The position numbers and the translations under genes are program-made. Shown here piece by piece: positions 9,239 to 23,698 of a DNA stretch of 64,000 bases (the stretch's first letter is position 1; the number at the start of each line of letters is the position of its first letter). The notes below the pieces were generated by a model, which was not told the origin of the DNA, did no database searches, and saw nothing but the letters and a program-made list of their open reading frames with translations. Origin of the DNA: Micropterix aruncella (Eukaryota; Arthropoda; Insecta; Lepidoptera; Micropterigidae); assembly GCA_944548615.1 (NCBI GenBank), contig CALYMY010000050.1:1-64000 (forward strand), written 5' to 3'.

Positions 9239-11110
9239 ATTTATTTCGAAAAATGTGATTTTTTCATAACAATTTCTATGTTCAAAATGAAAGTTTATAT
9301 AAAAAAATTCAAAATGTCAAAATTTCGAAAATGCCATTTCGTAGAGATTTCAAAGGCCTTCGTTCTGTCCGAACACCGTAACGCGTTAGGTTTACTCTAT
9401 CTCGATTTATTTCGAAAAATGTGATTTTTTCATAATAATTTCCAAGTTCAAAATGAAAGTTTATATAAAAATTTTCAAAATATCAAAATTTCAAAAATGC
9501 CATTTTGTAGAGCTTAAGCGGGGTGTCGATCTCGCCAAAGACCGCAACGCGGTAGGTTTACTCTATCTCGATTTATTTCGAAAAATGTGATTTTTTCATA
9601 ACAATTTCTATGTTCAAAATGAAAGTTTATATAAAATTTTTCAAAATGTCAAAATTTCGAAAATGCCATTTTGTAGAGATTACCAAGGTCGTCGTTCTGT
9701 CCGAACGCCGTAACGCTATAGGTTTACTCTATCACGATCTTTTTCGAAAAATGTGATTTTTTCATAACAATTTCTATGTTTAAAATGAAATTTTATATAA
9801 AATTTTTCAAAATGTCAAAATTTCGAAAATGCCATTTTGTAGAGATTACCAAGGCCGTCGTTCTGTCCGAACGCCGTAACGCTATAGGTTTACTCTATCA
9901 CGATCTTTTTCGAAAAATGTGATTTTTTCAGTATAATTTCTATGTTTAAAATGAAATTTTATATAAAATTTTTCAAAATGTCAAAATTTCAAAAATGCCA
10001 TTTTGTAGAGCTTAAGCGGGGTGTCGATCTAGCCAAAGACCGCAACGCGGTAGGTTTACTCTATCACGGTCTTTTTCGAAAAATGTCATTTATTCATAAC
10101 AATTTCTATGTTCAAAATGAAAGTTTATATAAAAAATTTCAAAATGTCAAAATTTCGAAAATGCCATTTCGTAGAGATTACCAAGGCCGTGGTTCTGTCC
10201 GAACGCCGTAACGCTATAGGTTTACTCTATCACGATCTTTTTCGAAAAATGTGATTTTTTCATTATAATTTCTATGTTTAAAATGAAATTTTATATAAAA
10301 TTTTTCAAAATGTCAAAATTTCAAAAATGCCATTTTGTAGAGCTTAAGCGGGGTGTCGATCTCGCCAAAGACCGCAACGCGGTAGGTTTACTCTATCTCG
10401 ATTTATTTCGAAAAATGTGATTTTTTCATAACAATTTCTATGTTCAAAATGAAAGTTTATATAAAAAATTTCAAAATGTCAAAATTTCGAAAATGCCATT
10501 TTGTAGAGATTACCAAGGCCGTCGTTCTGTCCGAACGCCGTAACCCTATAGGTTTACTCTATCACGATCTTTTTCGAAAAATGTGATTTTTTCATAACAA
10601 TTTCTATGTTTAAAATGAAATTTTATATAAAATTTTTCAAAATGTCAAAATTTCGAAAATGCCATTTTGTAGAGATTACCAAGGCCGTCGTTCTGTCCGA
10701 ACGCCGTAACCCTATAGGTTTACTCTATCACGATCTTTTTCGAAAAATATGATTTTTTCATAATAATTTCTATGTTTAAAATGAAATTTTATATAAAATT
10801 TTTCAAAAAGTCAAAATTTCAAAAATGCCATTTTGTAGAGCTTAAGCGGGGTGTCGATCTCGCCAAAGACCGCAACGCGGTAGGTTTACTCTATCTCGTT
10901 CTTTTGTGAAAAATGTGATTTTTTCATAACAATTTCTATGTTCAAAATGAAAGTTTATATAAAAAATTTCAAAATGTCAAAATTTCGAAAATGCCATTTC
11001 GTAGAGATTTCAAAGGCCTTCGTTATGCCCAAACACCGTAACGCGTTTTATTTACTCTATCACGGTCTTTTTCGAAAAATGACATTTATTCATAACAATT
11101 TCTATGTTCA
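9239..11110. repeat. U2 166-bp array, 11 copies + 46 bp
   Basis: Standard C-B-A-A-B-A-B-A-A-B-C order. A private variant CAGTATAATTTC at 9929-9940 (head of copy 5) is shared only with the first half of the U11 array. Confidence 0.97.
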
Positions 11111-12552
11111 GGAGTTCCCTCGTCGGGAGCCAACCCTGGGTGCAGCAGCCATGTCATGGTGGAACTTAGTAATTGCCATCATAATGGAATGCCTATACCA
11201 AATTTCACGTCTCTACGGTTGACCGTTGAGGAGTTCCCTCGTCGGGAGCCAACCCTGGGTGCAGCAGCCATGTCATGGTGGAACTTAGTAATTGCCATCA
11301 TAATGGAATGCCTATACCAAATTTCACGTCTCTACGGTTGACCGTTGAGGAGTTCCCTCGTCGGGAGCCAACCCTGGGTGCAGCAGCGATGTCATGGTGG
11401 AACTTAGAAATTGCCGTCATAATGGAATGCCTATACCAAATTTCACGTCTCTACGGTTGACCGTTGAGGAGTTCCCTCGTCGGGAGCCAACCCTGGGTGC
11501 AGCAGCCATGTCATGGTGGAACTTAGTAATTGCCATCATAATGGAATGCCTATACCAAATTTCACGTCTCTACGGTTGACCGTTGAGGAGTTCCCTCGTC
11601 GGGAGCCAACCCTGGGTGCAGCAGCCATGTCATGGTGGAACTTAGTAATTGCCATCATAATGGAATGCCTATACCAAATTTCACGTCTCTACGGTTGACC
11701 GTTGAGGAGTTCCCTCGTCGGGAGCCAACCCTGGGTGCAGCAGCCATGTCATGGTGGAACTTAGTAATTGCCATCATAATGGAATGCCTATACCAAATTT
11801 CACGTCTCTACGGTTGACCGTTGAGGAGTTCCCTCGTCGGGAGCCAACCCTGGGTGCAGCAGCCATGTCATGGTGGAACTTAGTAATTGCCATCATAATG
11901 GAATGCCTATACCAAATTTCACGTCTCTACGGTTGACCGTTGAGGAGTTCCCTCGTCGGGAGCCAACCCTGGGTGCAGCAGCGATGTCATGGTGGAACTT
12001 AGAAATTGCCGTCATAATGGAATGCCTATACCAAATTTCACGTCTCTACGGTTGACCGTTGAGGAGTTCCCTCGTCGGGAGCCAACCCTGGGTGCAGCAG
12101 CCATGTCATGGTGGAACTTAGTAATTGCCATCATAATGGAATGCCTATACCAAATTTCACGTCTCTACGGTTGACCGTTGAGGAGTTCCCTCGTCGGGAG
12201 CCAACCCTGGGTGCAGCAGCCATGTCATGGTGGAACTTAGTAATTGCCATCATAATGGAATGCCTATACCAAATTTCACGTCTCTACGGTTGACCGTTGA
12301 GGAGTTCCCTCGTCGGGAGCCAACCCTGGGTGCAGCAGCCATGTCATGGTGGAACTTAGTAATTGCCATCATAATGGAATGCCTATACCAAATTTCACGT
12401 CTCTACGGTTGACCGTTGAGAAGTTCCCTCGTCGGGAGCCAACCCTGGGTGCAGCAGCCATGTCATGGTGGAACTTAGTAATTGCCATCATAATGGAATG
12501 CCTATACCAAATTTCACGTCTCTACGGTTGACCGTTGAGGAGTTCCCTCGTC
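11111..12552. repeat. U2 119-bp array, 12 copies + 14 bp
   Basis: Standard a-a-b-a-a-a-a-b-a-a-a-a' order with no length change. Confidence 0.97.
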
Positions 12553-13268
12553 CTTGTCACGTACCTCTTTCCGTAGGTTGTTTACTCCTTTTAATTCGTT
12601 TAACGCCTCGCGGGCAATATCTCTGGCTCTTTCCGGTATTTCTTCGAAATTCCGAAACGGCACTTCTATTTCTGTGGTCTCCATATTGTCTCTTCTCGTT
12701 GATCAAAGGCACTGAAAATGAAAATGAAAAAGCACAGATTAAATAGTATTGAAAAGTAATTAAAGAAGAAGAAGAAGACGAGATAAAAAGCAGAAGCAAT
12801 GAAATGAAAAGCGTTCTAAAACCCTATCTTTTGACACCTCGCTTGTGTGTATATGATAAAATAAAGAATATAATATTTAATTTATTAAACGAAGCCGCGG
12901 GAAAAATACTAAAACTCCCTTGGCTCGGATCGCTACTATTGAAAACAAACATCGTAAAATCGATAAATAAACTTTCGCAAGTATGACGAGGGCTGAAGTT
13001 ACCATAGAAACAGAAATCGTTAAATCGATAAATATTCTATTGCGAGTCGGGCCACCGCCTGAGCTCGTTACTATGGAAACAAAACCGTTAAATCGATAAA
13101 TCAATATACCTATACAGATATTAAATCGTCTATAATTCCGTTAATATTACTCAGATTTGAAAATTAAAAGAAGCGTTAGATGCGCAAAGCAAAACTCTAT
13201 TAGATAATAATAAACAGGGAGGACTATTGATGCCTTTTAGCGCAATAGCCCTCAAACGTCGGAAGCCA
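12553..13268. repeat. Unit U3 spacer
   Basis: A standard 716-bp spacer; exon-like block at 12565-12711 on the - strand. Confidence 0.95.
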
Positions 13269-15140
13269 ATTTATTTCGAAAAATGTGATTTTTTCATAAC
13301 AATTTCTATGTTCAAAATGAAAGTTTATATAAAAAAATTCAAAATGTCAAAATTTCGAAAATGCCATTTCGTAGAGATTTCAAAGGCCTTCGTTCTGTCC
13401 GAACACCGTAACGCGTTAGGTTTACTCTATCTCGATTTATTTCGAAAAATGTGATTTTTTCATAATAATTTCCAAGTTCAAAATGAAAGTTTATATAAAA
13501 ATTTTCAAAATATCAAAATTTCAAAAATGCCATTTTGTAGAGCTTAAGCGGGGTGTCGATCTCGCCAAAGACCGCAACGCGGTAGGTTTACTCTATCTCG
13601 ATTTATTTCGAAAAATGTGATTTTTTCATAACAATTTCTATGTTCAAAATGAAAGTTTATATAAAATTTTTCAAAATGTCAAAATTTCGAAAATGCCATT
13701 TTGTAGAGATTACCAAGGTCGTCGTTCTGTCCGAACGCCGTAACGCTATAGGTTTACTCTATCACGATCTTTTTCGAAAAATGTGATTTTTTCATAACAA
13801 TTTCTATGTTTAAAATGAAATTTTATATAAAATTTTTCAAAATGTCAAAATTTCGAAAATGCCATTTTGTAGAGATTACCAAGGCCGTCGTTCTGTCCGA
13901 ACGCCGTAACGCTATAGGTTTACTCTATCACGATCTTTTTCGAAAAATGTGATTTTTTCATAATAATTTCTATGTTTAAAATGAAATTTTATATAAAATT
14001 TTTCAAAATGTCAAAATTTCAAAAATGCCATTTTGTAGAGCTTAAGCGGGGTGTCGATCTAGCCAAAGACCGCAACGCGGTAGGTTTACTCTATCACGGT
14101 CTTTTTCGAAAAATGTCATTTATTCATAACAATTTCTATGTTCAAAATGAAAGTTTATATAAAAAATTTCAAAATGTCAAAATTTCGAAAATGCCATTTC
14201 GTAGAGATTACCAAGGCCGTGGTTCTGTCCGAACGCCGTAACGCTATAGGTTTACTCTATCACGATCTTTTTCGAAAAATGTGATTTTTTCATTATAATT
14301 TCTATGTTTAAAATGAAATTTTATATAAAATTTTTCAAAATGTCAAAATTTCAAAAATGCCATTTTGTAGAGCTTAAGCGGGGTGTCGATCTCGCCAAAG
14401 ACCGCAACGCGGTAGGTTTACTCTATCTCGATTTATTTCGAAAAATGTGATTTTTTCATAACAATTTCTATGTTCAAAATGAAAGTTTATATAAAAAATT
14501 TCAAAATGTCAAAATTTCGAAAATGCCATTTTGTAGAGATTACCAAGGCCGTCGTTCTGTCCGAACGCCGTAACCCTATAGGTTTACTCTATCACGATCT
14601 TTTTCGAAAAATGTGATTTTTTCATAACAATTTCTATGTTTAAAATGAAATTTTATATAAAATTTTTCAAAATGTCAAAATTTCGAAAATGCCATTTTGT
14701 AGAGATTACCAAGGCCGTCGTTCTGTCCGAACGCCGTAACCCTATAGGTTTACTCTATCACGATCTTTTTCGAAAAATATGATTTTTTCATAATAATTTC
14801 TATGTTTAAAATGAAATTTTATATAAAATTTTTCAAAAAGTCAAAATTTCAAAAATGCCATTTTGTAGAGCTTAAGCGGGGTGTCGATCTCGCCAAAGAC
14901 CGCAACGCGGTAGGTTTACTCTATCTCGTTCTTTTGTGAAAAATGTGATTTTTTCATAACAATTTCTATGTTCAAAATGAAAGTTTATATAAAAAATTTC
15001 AAAATGTCAAAATTTCGAAAATGCCATTTCGTAGAGATTTCAAAGGCCTTCGTTATGCCCAAACACCGTAACGCGTTTTATTTACTCTATCACGGTCTTT
15101 TTCGAAAAATGACATTTATTCATAACAATTTCTATGTTCA
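13269..15140. repeat. U3 166-bp array, 11 copies + 46 bp
   Basis: Standard length and subtype order. I noticed no private variant, so U3 can serve as a consensus copy. Confidence 0.97.
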
Positions 15141-16582
15141 GGAGTTCCCTCGTCGGGAGCCAACCCTGGGTGCAGCAGCCATGTCATGGTGGAACTTAGT
15201 AATTGCCATCATAATGGAATGCCTATACCAAATTTCACGTCTCTACGGTTGACCGTTGAGGAGTTCCCTCGTCGGGAGCCAACCCTGGGTGCAGCAGCCA
15301 TGTCATGGTGGAACTTAGTAATTGCCATCATAATGGAATGCCTATACCAAATTTCACGTCTCTACGGTTGACCGTTGAGGAGTTCCCTCGTCGGGAGCCA
15401 ACCCTGGGTGCAGCAGCGATGTCATGGTGGAACTTAGAAATTGCCGTCATAATGGAATGCCTATACCAAATTTCACGTCTCTACGGTTGACCGTTGAGGA
15501 GTTCCCTCGTCGGGAGCCAACCCTGGGTGCAGCAGCCATGTCATGGTGGAACTTAGTAATTGCCATCATAATGGAATGCCTATACCAAATTTCACGTCTC
15601 TACGGTTGACCGTTGAGGAGTTCCCTCGTCGGGAGCCAACCCTGGGTGCAGCAGCCATGTCATGGTGGAACTTAGTAATTGCCATCATAATGGAATGCCT
15701 ATACCAAATTTCACGTCTCTACGGTTGACCGTTGAGGAGTTCCCTCGTCGGGAGCCAACCCTGGGTGCAGCAGCCATGTCATGGTGGAACTTAGTAATTG
15801 CCATCATAATGGAATGCCTATACCAAATTTCACGTCTCTACGGTTGACCGTTGAGGAGTTCCCTCGTCGGGAGCCAACCCTGGGTGCAGCAGCCATGTCA
15901 TGGTGGAACTTAGTAATTGCCATCATAATGGAATGCCTATACCAAATTTCACGTCTCTACGGTTGACCGTTGAGGAGTTCCCTCGTCGGGAGCCAACCCT
16001 GGGTGCAGCAGCGATGTCATGGTGGAACTTAGAAATTGCCGTCATAATGGAATGCCTATACCAAATTTCACGTCTCTACGGTTGACCGTTGAGGAGTTCC
16101 CTCGTCGGGAGCCAACCCTGGGTGCAGCAGCCATGTCATGGTGGAACTTAGTAATTGCCATCATAATGGAATGCCTATACCAAATTTCACGTCTCTACGG
16201 TTGACCGTTGAGGAGTTCCCTCGTCGGGAGCCAACCCTGGGTGCAGCAGCCATGTCATGGTGGAACTTAGTAATTGCCATCATAATGGAATGCCTATACC
16301 AAATTTCACGTCTCTACGGTTGACCGTTGAGGAGTTCCCTCGTCGGGAGCCAACCCTGGGTGCAGCAGCCATGTCATGGTGGAACTTAGTAATTGCCATC
16401 ATAATGGAATGCCTATACCAAATTTCACGTCTCTACGGTTGACCGTTGAGAAGTTCCCTCGTCGGGAGCCAACCCTGGGTGCAGCAGCCATGTCATGGTG
16501 GAACTTAGTAATTGCCATCATAATGGAATGCCTATACCAAATTTCACGTCTCTACGGTTGACCGTTGAGGAGTTCCCTCGTC
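15141..16582. repeat. U3 119-bp array, 12 copies + 14 bp
   Basis: Standard order with b copies at positions 3 and 8 and the edge variant in copy 12. Confidence 0.97.
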
Positions 16583-17298
16583 CTTGTCACGTACCTCTTT
16601 CCGTAGGTTGTTTACTCCTTTTAATTCGTTTAACGCCTCGCGGGCAATATCTCTGGCTCTTTCCGGTATTTCTTCGAAATTCCGAAACGGCACTTCTATT
16701 TCTGTGGTCTCCATATTGTCTCTTCTCGTTGATCAAAGGCACTGAAAATGAAAATGAAAAAGCACAGATTAAATAGTATTGAAAAGTAATTAAAGAAGAA
16801 GAAGAAGACGAGATAAAAAGCAGAAGCAATGAAATGAAAAGCGTTCTAAAACCCTATCTTTTGACACCTCGCTTGTGTGTATATGATAAAATAAAGAATA
16901 TAATATTTAATTTATTAAACGAAGCCGCGGGAAAAATACTAAAACTCCCTTGGCTCGGATCGCTACTATTGAAAACAAACATCGTAAAATCGATAAATAA
17001 ACTTTCGCAAGTATGACGAGGGCTGAAGTTACCATAGAAACAGAAATCGTTAAATCGATAAATATTCTATTGCGAGTCGGGCCACCGCCTGAGCTCGTTA
17101 CTATGGAAACAAAACCGTTAAATCGATAAATCAATATACCTATACAGATATTAAATCGTCTATAATTCCGTTAATATTACTCAGATTTGAAAATTAAAAG
17201 AAGCGTTAGATGCGCAAAGCAAAACTCTATTAGATAATAATAAACAGGGAGGACTATTGATGCCTTTTAGCGCAATAGCCCTCAAACGTCGGAAGCCA
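16583..17298. repeat. Unit U4 spacer
   Basis: A standard 716-bp spacer; exon-like block at 16595-16741 on the - strand. Confidence 0.95.
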
Positions 17299-19170
17299 AT
17301 TTATTTCGAAAAATGTGATTTTTTCATAACAATTTCTATGTTCAAAATGAAAGTTTATATAAAAAAATTCAAAATGTCAAAATTTCGAAAATGCCATTTC
17401 GTAGAGATTTCAAAGGCCTTCGTTCTGTCCGAACACCGTAACGCGTTAGGTTTACTCTATCTCGATTTATTTCGAAAAATGTGATTTTTTCATAATAATT
17501 TCCAAGTTCAAAATGAAAGTTTATATAAAAATTTTCAAAATATCAAAATTTCAAAAATGCCATTTTGTAGAGCTTAAGCGGGGTGTCGATCTCGCCAAAG
17601 ACCGCAACGCGGTAGGTTTACTCTATCTCGATTTATTTCGAAAAATGTGATTTTTTCATAACAATTTCTATGTTCAAAATGAAAGTTTATATAAAATTTT
17701 TCAAAATGTCAAAATTTCGAAAATGCCATTTTGTAGAGATTACCAAGGTCGTCGTTCTGTCCGAACGCCGTAACGCTATAGGTTTACTCTATCACGATCT
17801 TTTTCGAAAAATGTGATTTTTTCATAACAATTTCTATGTTTAAAATGAAATTTTATATAAAATTTTTCAAAATGTCAAAATTTCGAAAATGCCATTTTGT
17901 AGAGATTACCAAGGCCGTCGTTCTGTCCGAACGCCGTAACGCTATAGGTTTACTCTATCACGATCTTTTTCGAAAAATGTGATTTTTTCATAATAATTTC
18001 TATGTTTAAAATGAAATTTTATATAAAATTTTTCAAAATGTCAAAATTTCAAAAATGCCATTTTGTAGAGCTTAAGCGGGGTGTCGATCTAGCCAAAGAC
18101 CGCAACGCGGTAGGTTTACTCTATCACGGTCTTTTTCGAAAAATGTCATTTATTCATAACAATTTCTATGTTCAAAATGAAAGTTTATATAAAAAATTTC
18201 AAAATGTCAAAATTTCGAAAATGCCATTTCGTAGAGATTACCAAGGCCGTGGTTCTGTCCGAACGCCGTAACGCTATAGGTTTACTCTATCACGATCTTT
18301 TTCGAAAAATGTGATTTTTTCATTATAATTTCTATGTTTAAAATGAAATTTTATATAAAATTTTTCAAAATGTCAAAATTTCAAAAATGCCATTTTGTAG
18401 AGCTTAAGCGGGGTGTCGATCTCGCCAAAGACCGCAACGCGGTAGGTTTACTCTATCTCGATTTATTTCGAAAAATGTGATTTTTTCATAACAATTTCTA
18501 TGTTCAAAATGAAAGTTTATATAAAAAATTTCAAAATGTCAAAATTTCGAAAATGCCATTTTGTAGAGATTACCAAGGCCGTCGTTCTGTCCGAACGCCG
18601 TAACCCTATAGGTTTACTCTATCACGATCTTTTTCGAAAAATGTGATTTTTTCATAACAATTTCTATGTTTAAAATGAAATTTTATATAAAATTTTTCAA
18701 AATGTCAAAATTTCGAAAATGCCATTTTGTAGAGATTACCAAGGCCGTCGTTCTGTCCGAACGCCGTAACCCTATAGGTTTACTCTATCACGATCTTTTT
18801 CGAAAAATATGATTTTTTCATAATAATTTCTATGTTTAAAATGAAATTTTATATAAAATTTTTCAAAAAGTCAAAATTTCAAAAATGCCATTTTGTAGAG
18901 CTTAAGCGGGGTGTCGATCTCGCCAAAGACCGCAACGCGGTAGGTTTACTCTATCTCGTTCTTTTGTGAAAAATGTGATTTTTTCATAACAATTTCTATG
19001 TTCAAAATGAAAGTTTATATAAAAAATTTCAAAATGTCAAAATTTCGAAAATGCCATTTCGTAGAGATTTCAAAGGCCTTCGTTATGCCCAAACACCGTA
19101 ACGCGTTTTATTTACTCTATCACGGTCTTTTTCGAAAAATGACATTTATTCATAACAATTTCTATGTTCA
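17299..19170. repeat. U4 166-bp array, 11 copies + 46 bp
   Basis: Standard length and order; indistinguishable by eye from the U3 array. Confidence 0.97.
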
Positions 19171-20612
19171 GGAGTTCCCTCGTCGGGAGCCAACCCTGGG
19201 TGCAGCAGCCATGTCATGGTGGAACTTAGTAATTGCCATCATAATGGAATGCCTATACCAAATTTCACGTCTCTACGGTTGACCGTTGAGGAGTTCCCTC
19301 GTCGGGAGCCAACCCTGGGTGCAGCAGCCATGTCATGGTGGAACTTAGTAATTGCCATCATAATGGAATGCCTATACCAAATTTCACGTCTCTACGGTTG
19401 ACCGTTGAGGAGTTCCCTCGTCGGGAGCCAACCCTGGGTGCAGCAGCGATGTCATGGTGGAACTTAGAAATTGCCGTCATAATGGAATGCCTATACCAAA
19501 TTTCACGTCTCTACGGTTGACCGTTGAGGAGTTCCCTCGTCGGGAGCCAACCCTGGGTGCAGCAGCCATGTCATGGTGGAACTTAGTAATTGCCATCATA
19601 ATGGAATGCCTATACCAAATTTCACGTCTCTACGGTTGACCGTTGAGGAGTTCCCTCGTCGGGAGCCAACCCTGGGTGCAGCAGCCATGTCATGGTGGAA
19701 CTTAGTAATTGCCATCATAATGGAATGCCTATACCAAATTTCACGTCTCTACGGTTGACCGTTGAGGAGTTCCCTCGTCGGGAGCCAACCCTGGGTGCAG
19801 CAGCCATGTCATGGTGGAACTTAGTAATTGCCATCATAATGGAATGCCTATACCAAATTTCACGTCTCTACGGTTGACCGTTGAGGAGTTCCCTCGTCGG
19901 GAGCCAACCCTGGGTGCAGCAGCCATGTCATGGTGGAACTTAGTAATTGCCATCATAATGGAATGCCTATACCAAATTTCACGTCTCTACGGTTGACCGT
20001 TGAGGAGTTCCCTCGTCGGGAGCCAACCCTGGGTGCAGCAGCGATGTCATGGTGGAACTTAGAAATTGCCGTCATAATGGAATGCCTATACCAAATTTCA
20101 CGTCTCTACGGTTGACCGTTGAGGAGTTCCCTCGTCGGGAGCCAACCCTGGGTGCAGCAGCCATGTCATGGTGGAACTTAGTAATTGCCATCATAATGGA
20201 ATGCCTATACCAAATTTCACGTCTCTACGGTTGACCGTTGAGGAGTTCCCTCGTCGGGAGCCAACCCTGGGTGCAGCAGCCATGTCATGGTGGAACTTAG
20301 TAATTGCCATCATAATGGAATGCCTATACCAAATTTCACGTCTCTACGGTTGACCGTTGAGGAGTTCCCTCGTCGGGAGCCAACCCTGGGTGCAGCAGCC
20401 ATGTCATGGTGGAACTTAGTAATTGCCATCATAATGGAATGCCTATACCAAATTTCACGTCTCTACGGTTGACCGTTGAGAAGTTCCCTCGTCGGGAGCC
20501 AACCCTGGGTGCAGCAGCCATGTCATGGTGGAACTTAGTAATTGCCATCATAATGGAATGCCTATACCAAATTTCACGTCTCTACGGTTGACCGTTGAGG
20601 AGTTCCCTCGTC
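19171..20612. repeat. U4 119-bp array, 12 copies + 14 bp
   Basis: Standard order, no length change. Confidence 0.97.
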
Positions 20613-21328
20613 CTTGTCACGTACCTCTTTCCGTAGGTTGTTTACTCCTTTTAATTCGTTTAACGCCTCGCGGGCAATATCTCTGGCTCTTTCCGGTATT
20701 TCTTCGAAATTCCGAAACGGCACTTCTATTTCTGTGGTCTCCATATTGTCTCTTCTCGTTGATCAAAGGCACTGAAAATGAAAATGAAAAAGCACAGATT
20801 AAATAGTATTGAAAAGTAATTAAAGAAGAAGAAGAAGACGAGATAAAAAGCAGAAGCAATGAAATGAAAAGCGTTCTAAAACCCTATCTTTTGACACCTC
20901 GCTTGTGTGTATATGATAAAATAAAGAATATAATATTTAATTTATTAAACGAAGCCGCGGGAAAAATACTAAAACTCCCTTGGCTCGGATCGCTACTATT
21001 GAAAACAAACATCGTAAAATCGATAAATAAACTTTCGCAAGTATGACGAGGGCTGAAGTTACCATAGAAACAGAAATCGTTAAATCGATAAATATTCTAT
21101 TGCGAGTCGGGCCACCGCCTGAGCTCGTTACTATGGAAACAAAACCGTTAAATCGATAAATCAATATACCTATACAGATATTAAATCGTCTATAATTCCG
21201 TTAATATTACTCAGATTTGAAAATTAAAAGAAGCGTTAGATGCGCAAAGCAAAACTCTATTAGATAATAATAAACAGGGAGGACTATTGATGCCTTTTAG
21301 CGCAATAGCCCTCAAACGTCGGAAGCCA
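20613..21328. repeat. Unit U5 spacer
   Basis: A standard 716-bp spacer; exon-like block at 20625-20771 on the - strand. Confidence 0.95.
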
Positions 21329-23698
21329 ATTTATTTCGAAAAATGTGATTTTTTGATAACAATTTCTATGTTCAAAATGAAAGTTTATATAAAAAAATTC
21401 AAAATGTCAAAATTTCGAAAATGCCATTTCGTAGAGATTTCAAAGGCCTTCGTTCTGTCCGAACACCGTAACGCGTTAGGTTTACTCTATCTCGATTTAT
21501 TTCGAAAAATGTGATTTTTTCATAATAATTTCCAAGTTCAAAATGAAAGTTTATATAAAAATTTTCAAAATATCAAAATTTCAAAAATGCCATTTTGTAG
21601 AGCTTAAGCGGGGTGTCGATCTCGCCAAAGACCGCAACGCGGTAGGTTTACTCTATCTCGATTTATTTCGAAAAATGTGATTTTTTCATAACAATTTCTA
21701 TGTTCAAAATGAAAGTTTATATAAAATTTTTCAAAATGTCAAAATTTCGAAAATGCCATTTTGTAGAGATTACCAAGGTCGTCGTTCTGTCCGAACGCCG
21801 TAACGCTATAGGTTTACTCTATCACGATCTTTTTCGAAAAATGTGATTTTTTCATAACAATTTCTATGTTTAAAATGAAATTTTATATAAAATTTTTCAA
21901 AATGTCAAAATTTCGAAAATGCCATTTTGTAGAGATTACCAAGGCCGTCGTTCTGTCCGAACGCCGTAACGCTATAGGTTTACTCTATCACGATCTTTTT
22001 CGAAAAATGTGATTTTTTCATAATAATTTCTATGTTTAAAATGAAATTTTATATAAAATTTTTCAAAATGTCAAAATTTCAAAAATGCCATTTTGTAGAG
22101 CTTAAGCGGGGTGTCGATCTAGCCGAAGACCGCAACGCGGTAGGTTTACTCTATCACGGTCTTTTTCGAAAAATGTGATTTTTTCATAACAATTTCTATG
22201 TTTAAAATGAAATTTTATATAAAATTTTTCAAAATGTCAAAATTTCGAAAATGCCATTTTGTAGAGATTACCAAGGCCGTCGTTCTGTCCGAACGCCGTA
22301 ACGCTATAGGTTTACTCTATCACGATCTTTTTCGAAAAATGTGATTTTTTCATAATAATTTCTATGTTTAAAATGAAATTTTATATAAAATTTTTCAAAA
22401 TGTCAAAATATCAAAAATGCCATTTTGTAGAGCTTAAGCGGGGTGTCGATCTCGCCAAAGACCGCAACGCGGTAGGTTTACTCTATCTCGATTTATTTCG
22501 AAAAATGTGATTTTTTCATAACAATTTCTATGTTCAAAATGAAAGTTTATATAAAATTTTTCAAAATGTCAAAATTTCGAAATTGCCATTTTGTAGAGAT
22601 TACCAAGGTCGTCGTTCTGTCCGAACGCCGTAACGCTATAGGTTTACTCTATCACGATCTTTTTCGAAAAATGTGATTTTTTCATAACAATTTCTATGTT
22701 TAAAATGAAATTTTATATAAAATTTTTCAAAATGTCAAAATTTCGAAAATGCCATTTTGTAGAGATTACCAAGGCCGTCGTTCTGTCCGAACGCCGTAAC
22801 GCTATAGGTTTACTCTATCACGATCTTTTTCGAAAAATGTGATTTTTTCATTATAATTTCTATGTTTAAAATGAAATTTTATATAAAATTTTTCAAAATG
22901 TCAAAATTTCAAAAATGCCATTTTGTAGAGCTTAAGCGGGGTGTCGATCTCGCCAAAGACCGCAACGCGGTAGGTTTACTCTATCTCGATTTATTTCGAA
23001 AAATGTGATTTTTTCATAACAATTTCTATGTTCAAAATGAAAGTTTATATAAAAAATTTCAAAATGTCAAAATTTCGAAAATGCCATTTTGTAGAGATTA
23101 CCAAGGCCGTCGTTCTGTCCGAACGCCGTAACCCTATAGGTTTACTCTATCACGATCTTTTTCGAAAAATGTGATTTTTTCATAACAATTTCTATGTTTA
23201 AAATGAAATTTTATATAAAATTTTTCAAAATGTCAAAATTTCGAAAATGCCATTTTGTAGAGATTACCAAGGCCGTCGTTCTGTCCGAACGCCGTAACCC
23301 TATAGGTTTACTCTATCACGATCTTTTTCGAAAAATATGATTTTTTCATAATAATTTCTATGTTTAAAATGAAATTTTATATAAAATTTTTCAAAAAGTC
23401 AAAATTTCAAAAATGCCATTTTGTAGAGCTTAAGCGGGGTGTCGATCTCGCCAAAGACCGCAACGCGGTAGGTTTACTCTATCTCGTTCTTTTGTGAAAA
23501 ATGTGATTTTTTCATAACAATTTCTATGTTCAAAATGAAAGTTTATATAAAAAATTTCAAAATGTCAAAATTTCGAAAATGCCATTTCGTAGAGATTTCA
23601 AAGGCCTTCGTTATGCCCAAACACCGTAACGCGTTTTATTTACTCTATCACGGTCTTTTTCGAAAAATGACATTTATTCATAACAATTTCTATGTTCA
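21329..23698. repeat. U5 166-bp array, expanded to 14 copies + 46 bp
   Basis: Length 2,370 bp. Order is C-B-A-A-B-A-B-A-A-B-A-A-B-C, the standard array plus three monomers. It carries the G at 21355 in the first monomer shared with U0 and U13, and three substitutions I saw nowhere else: G at 22125, A at 22410 and T at 22583. Like U0, and unlike the 11-copy arrays, it lacks the TGTCATTTATTC head in the sixth monomer. Confidence 0.97.
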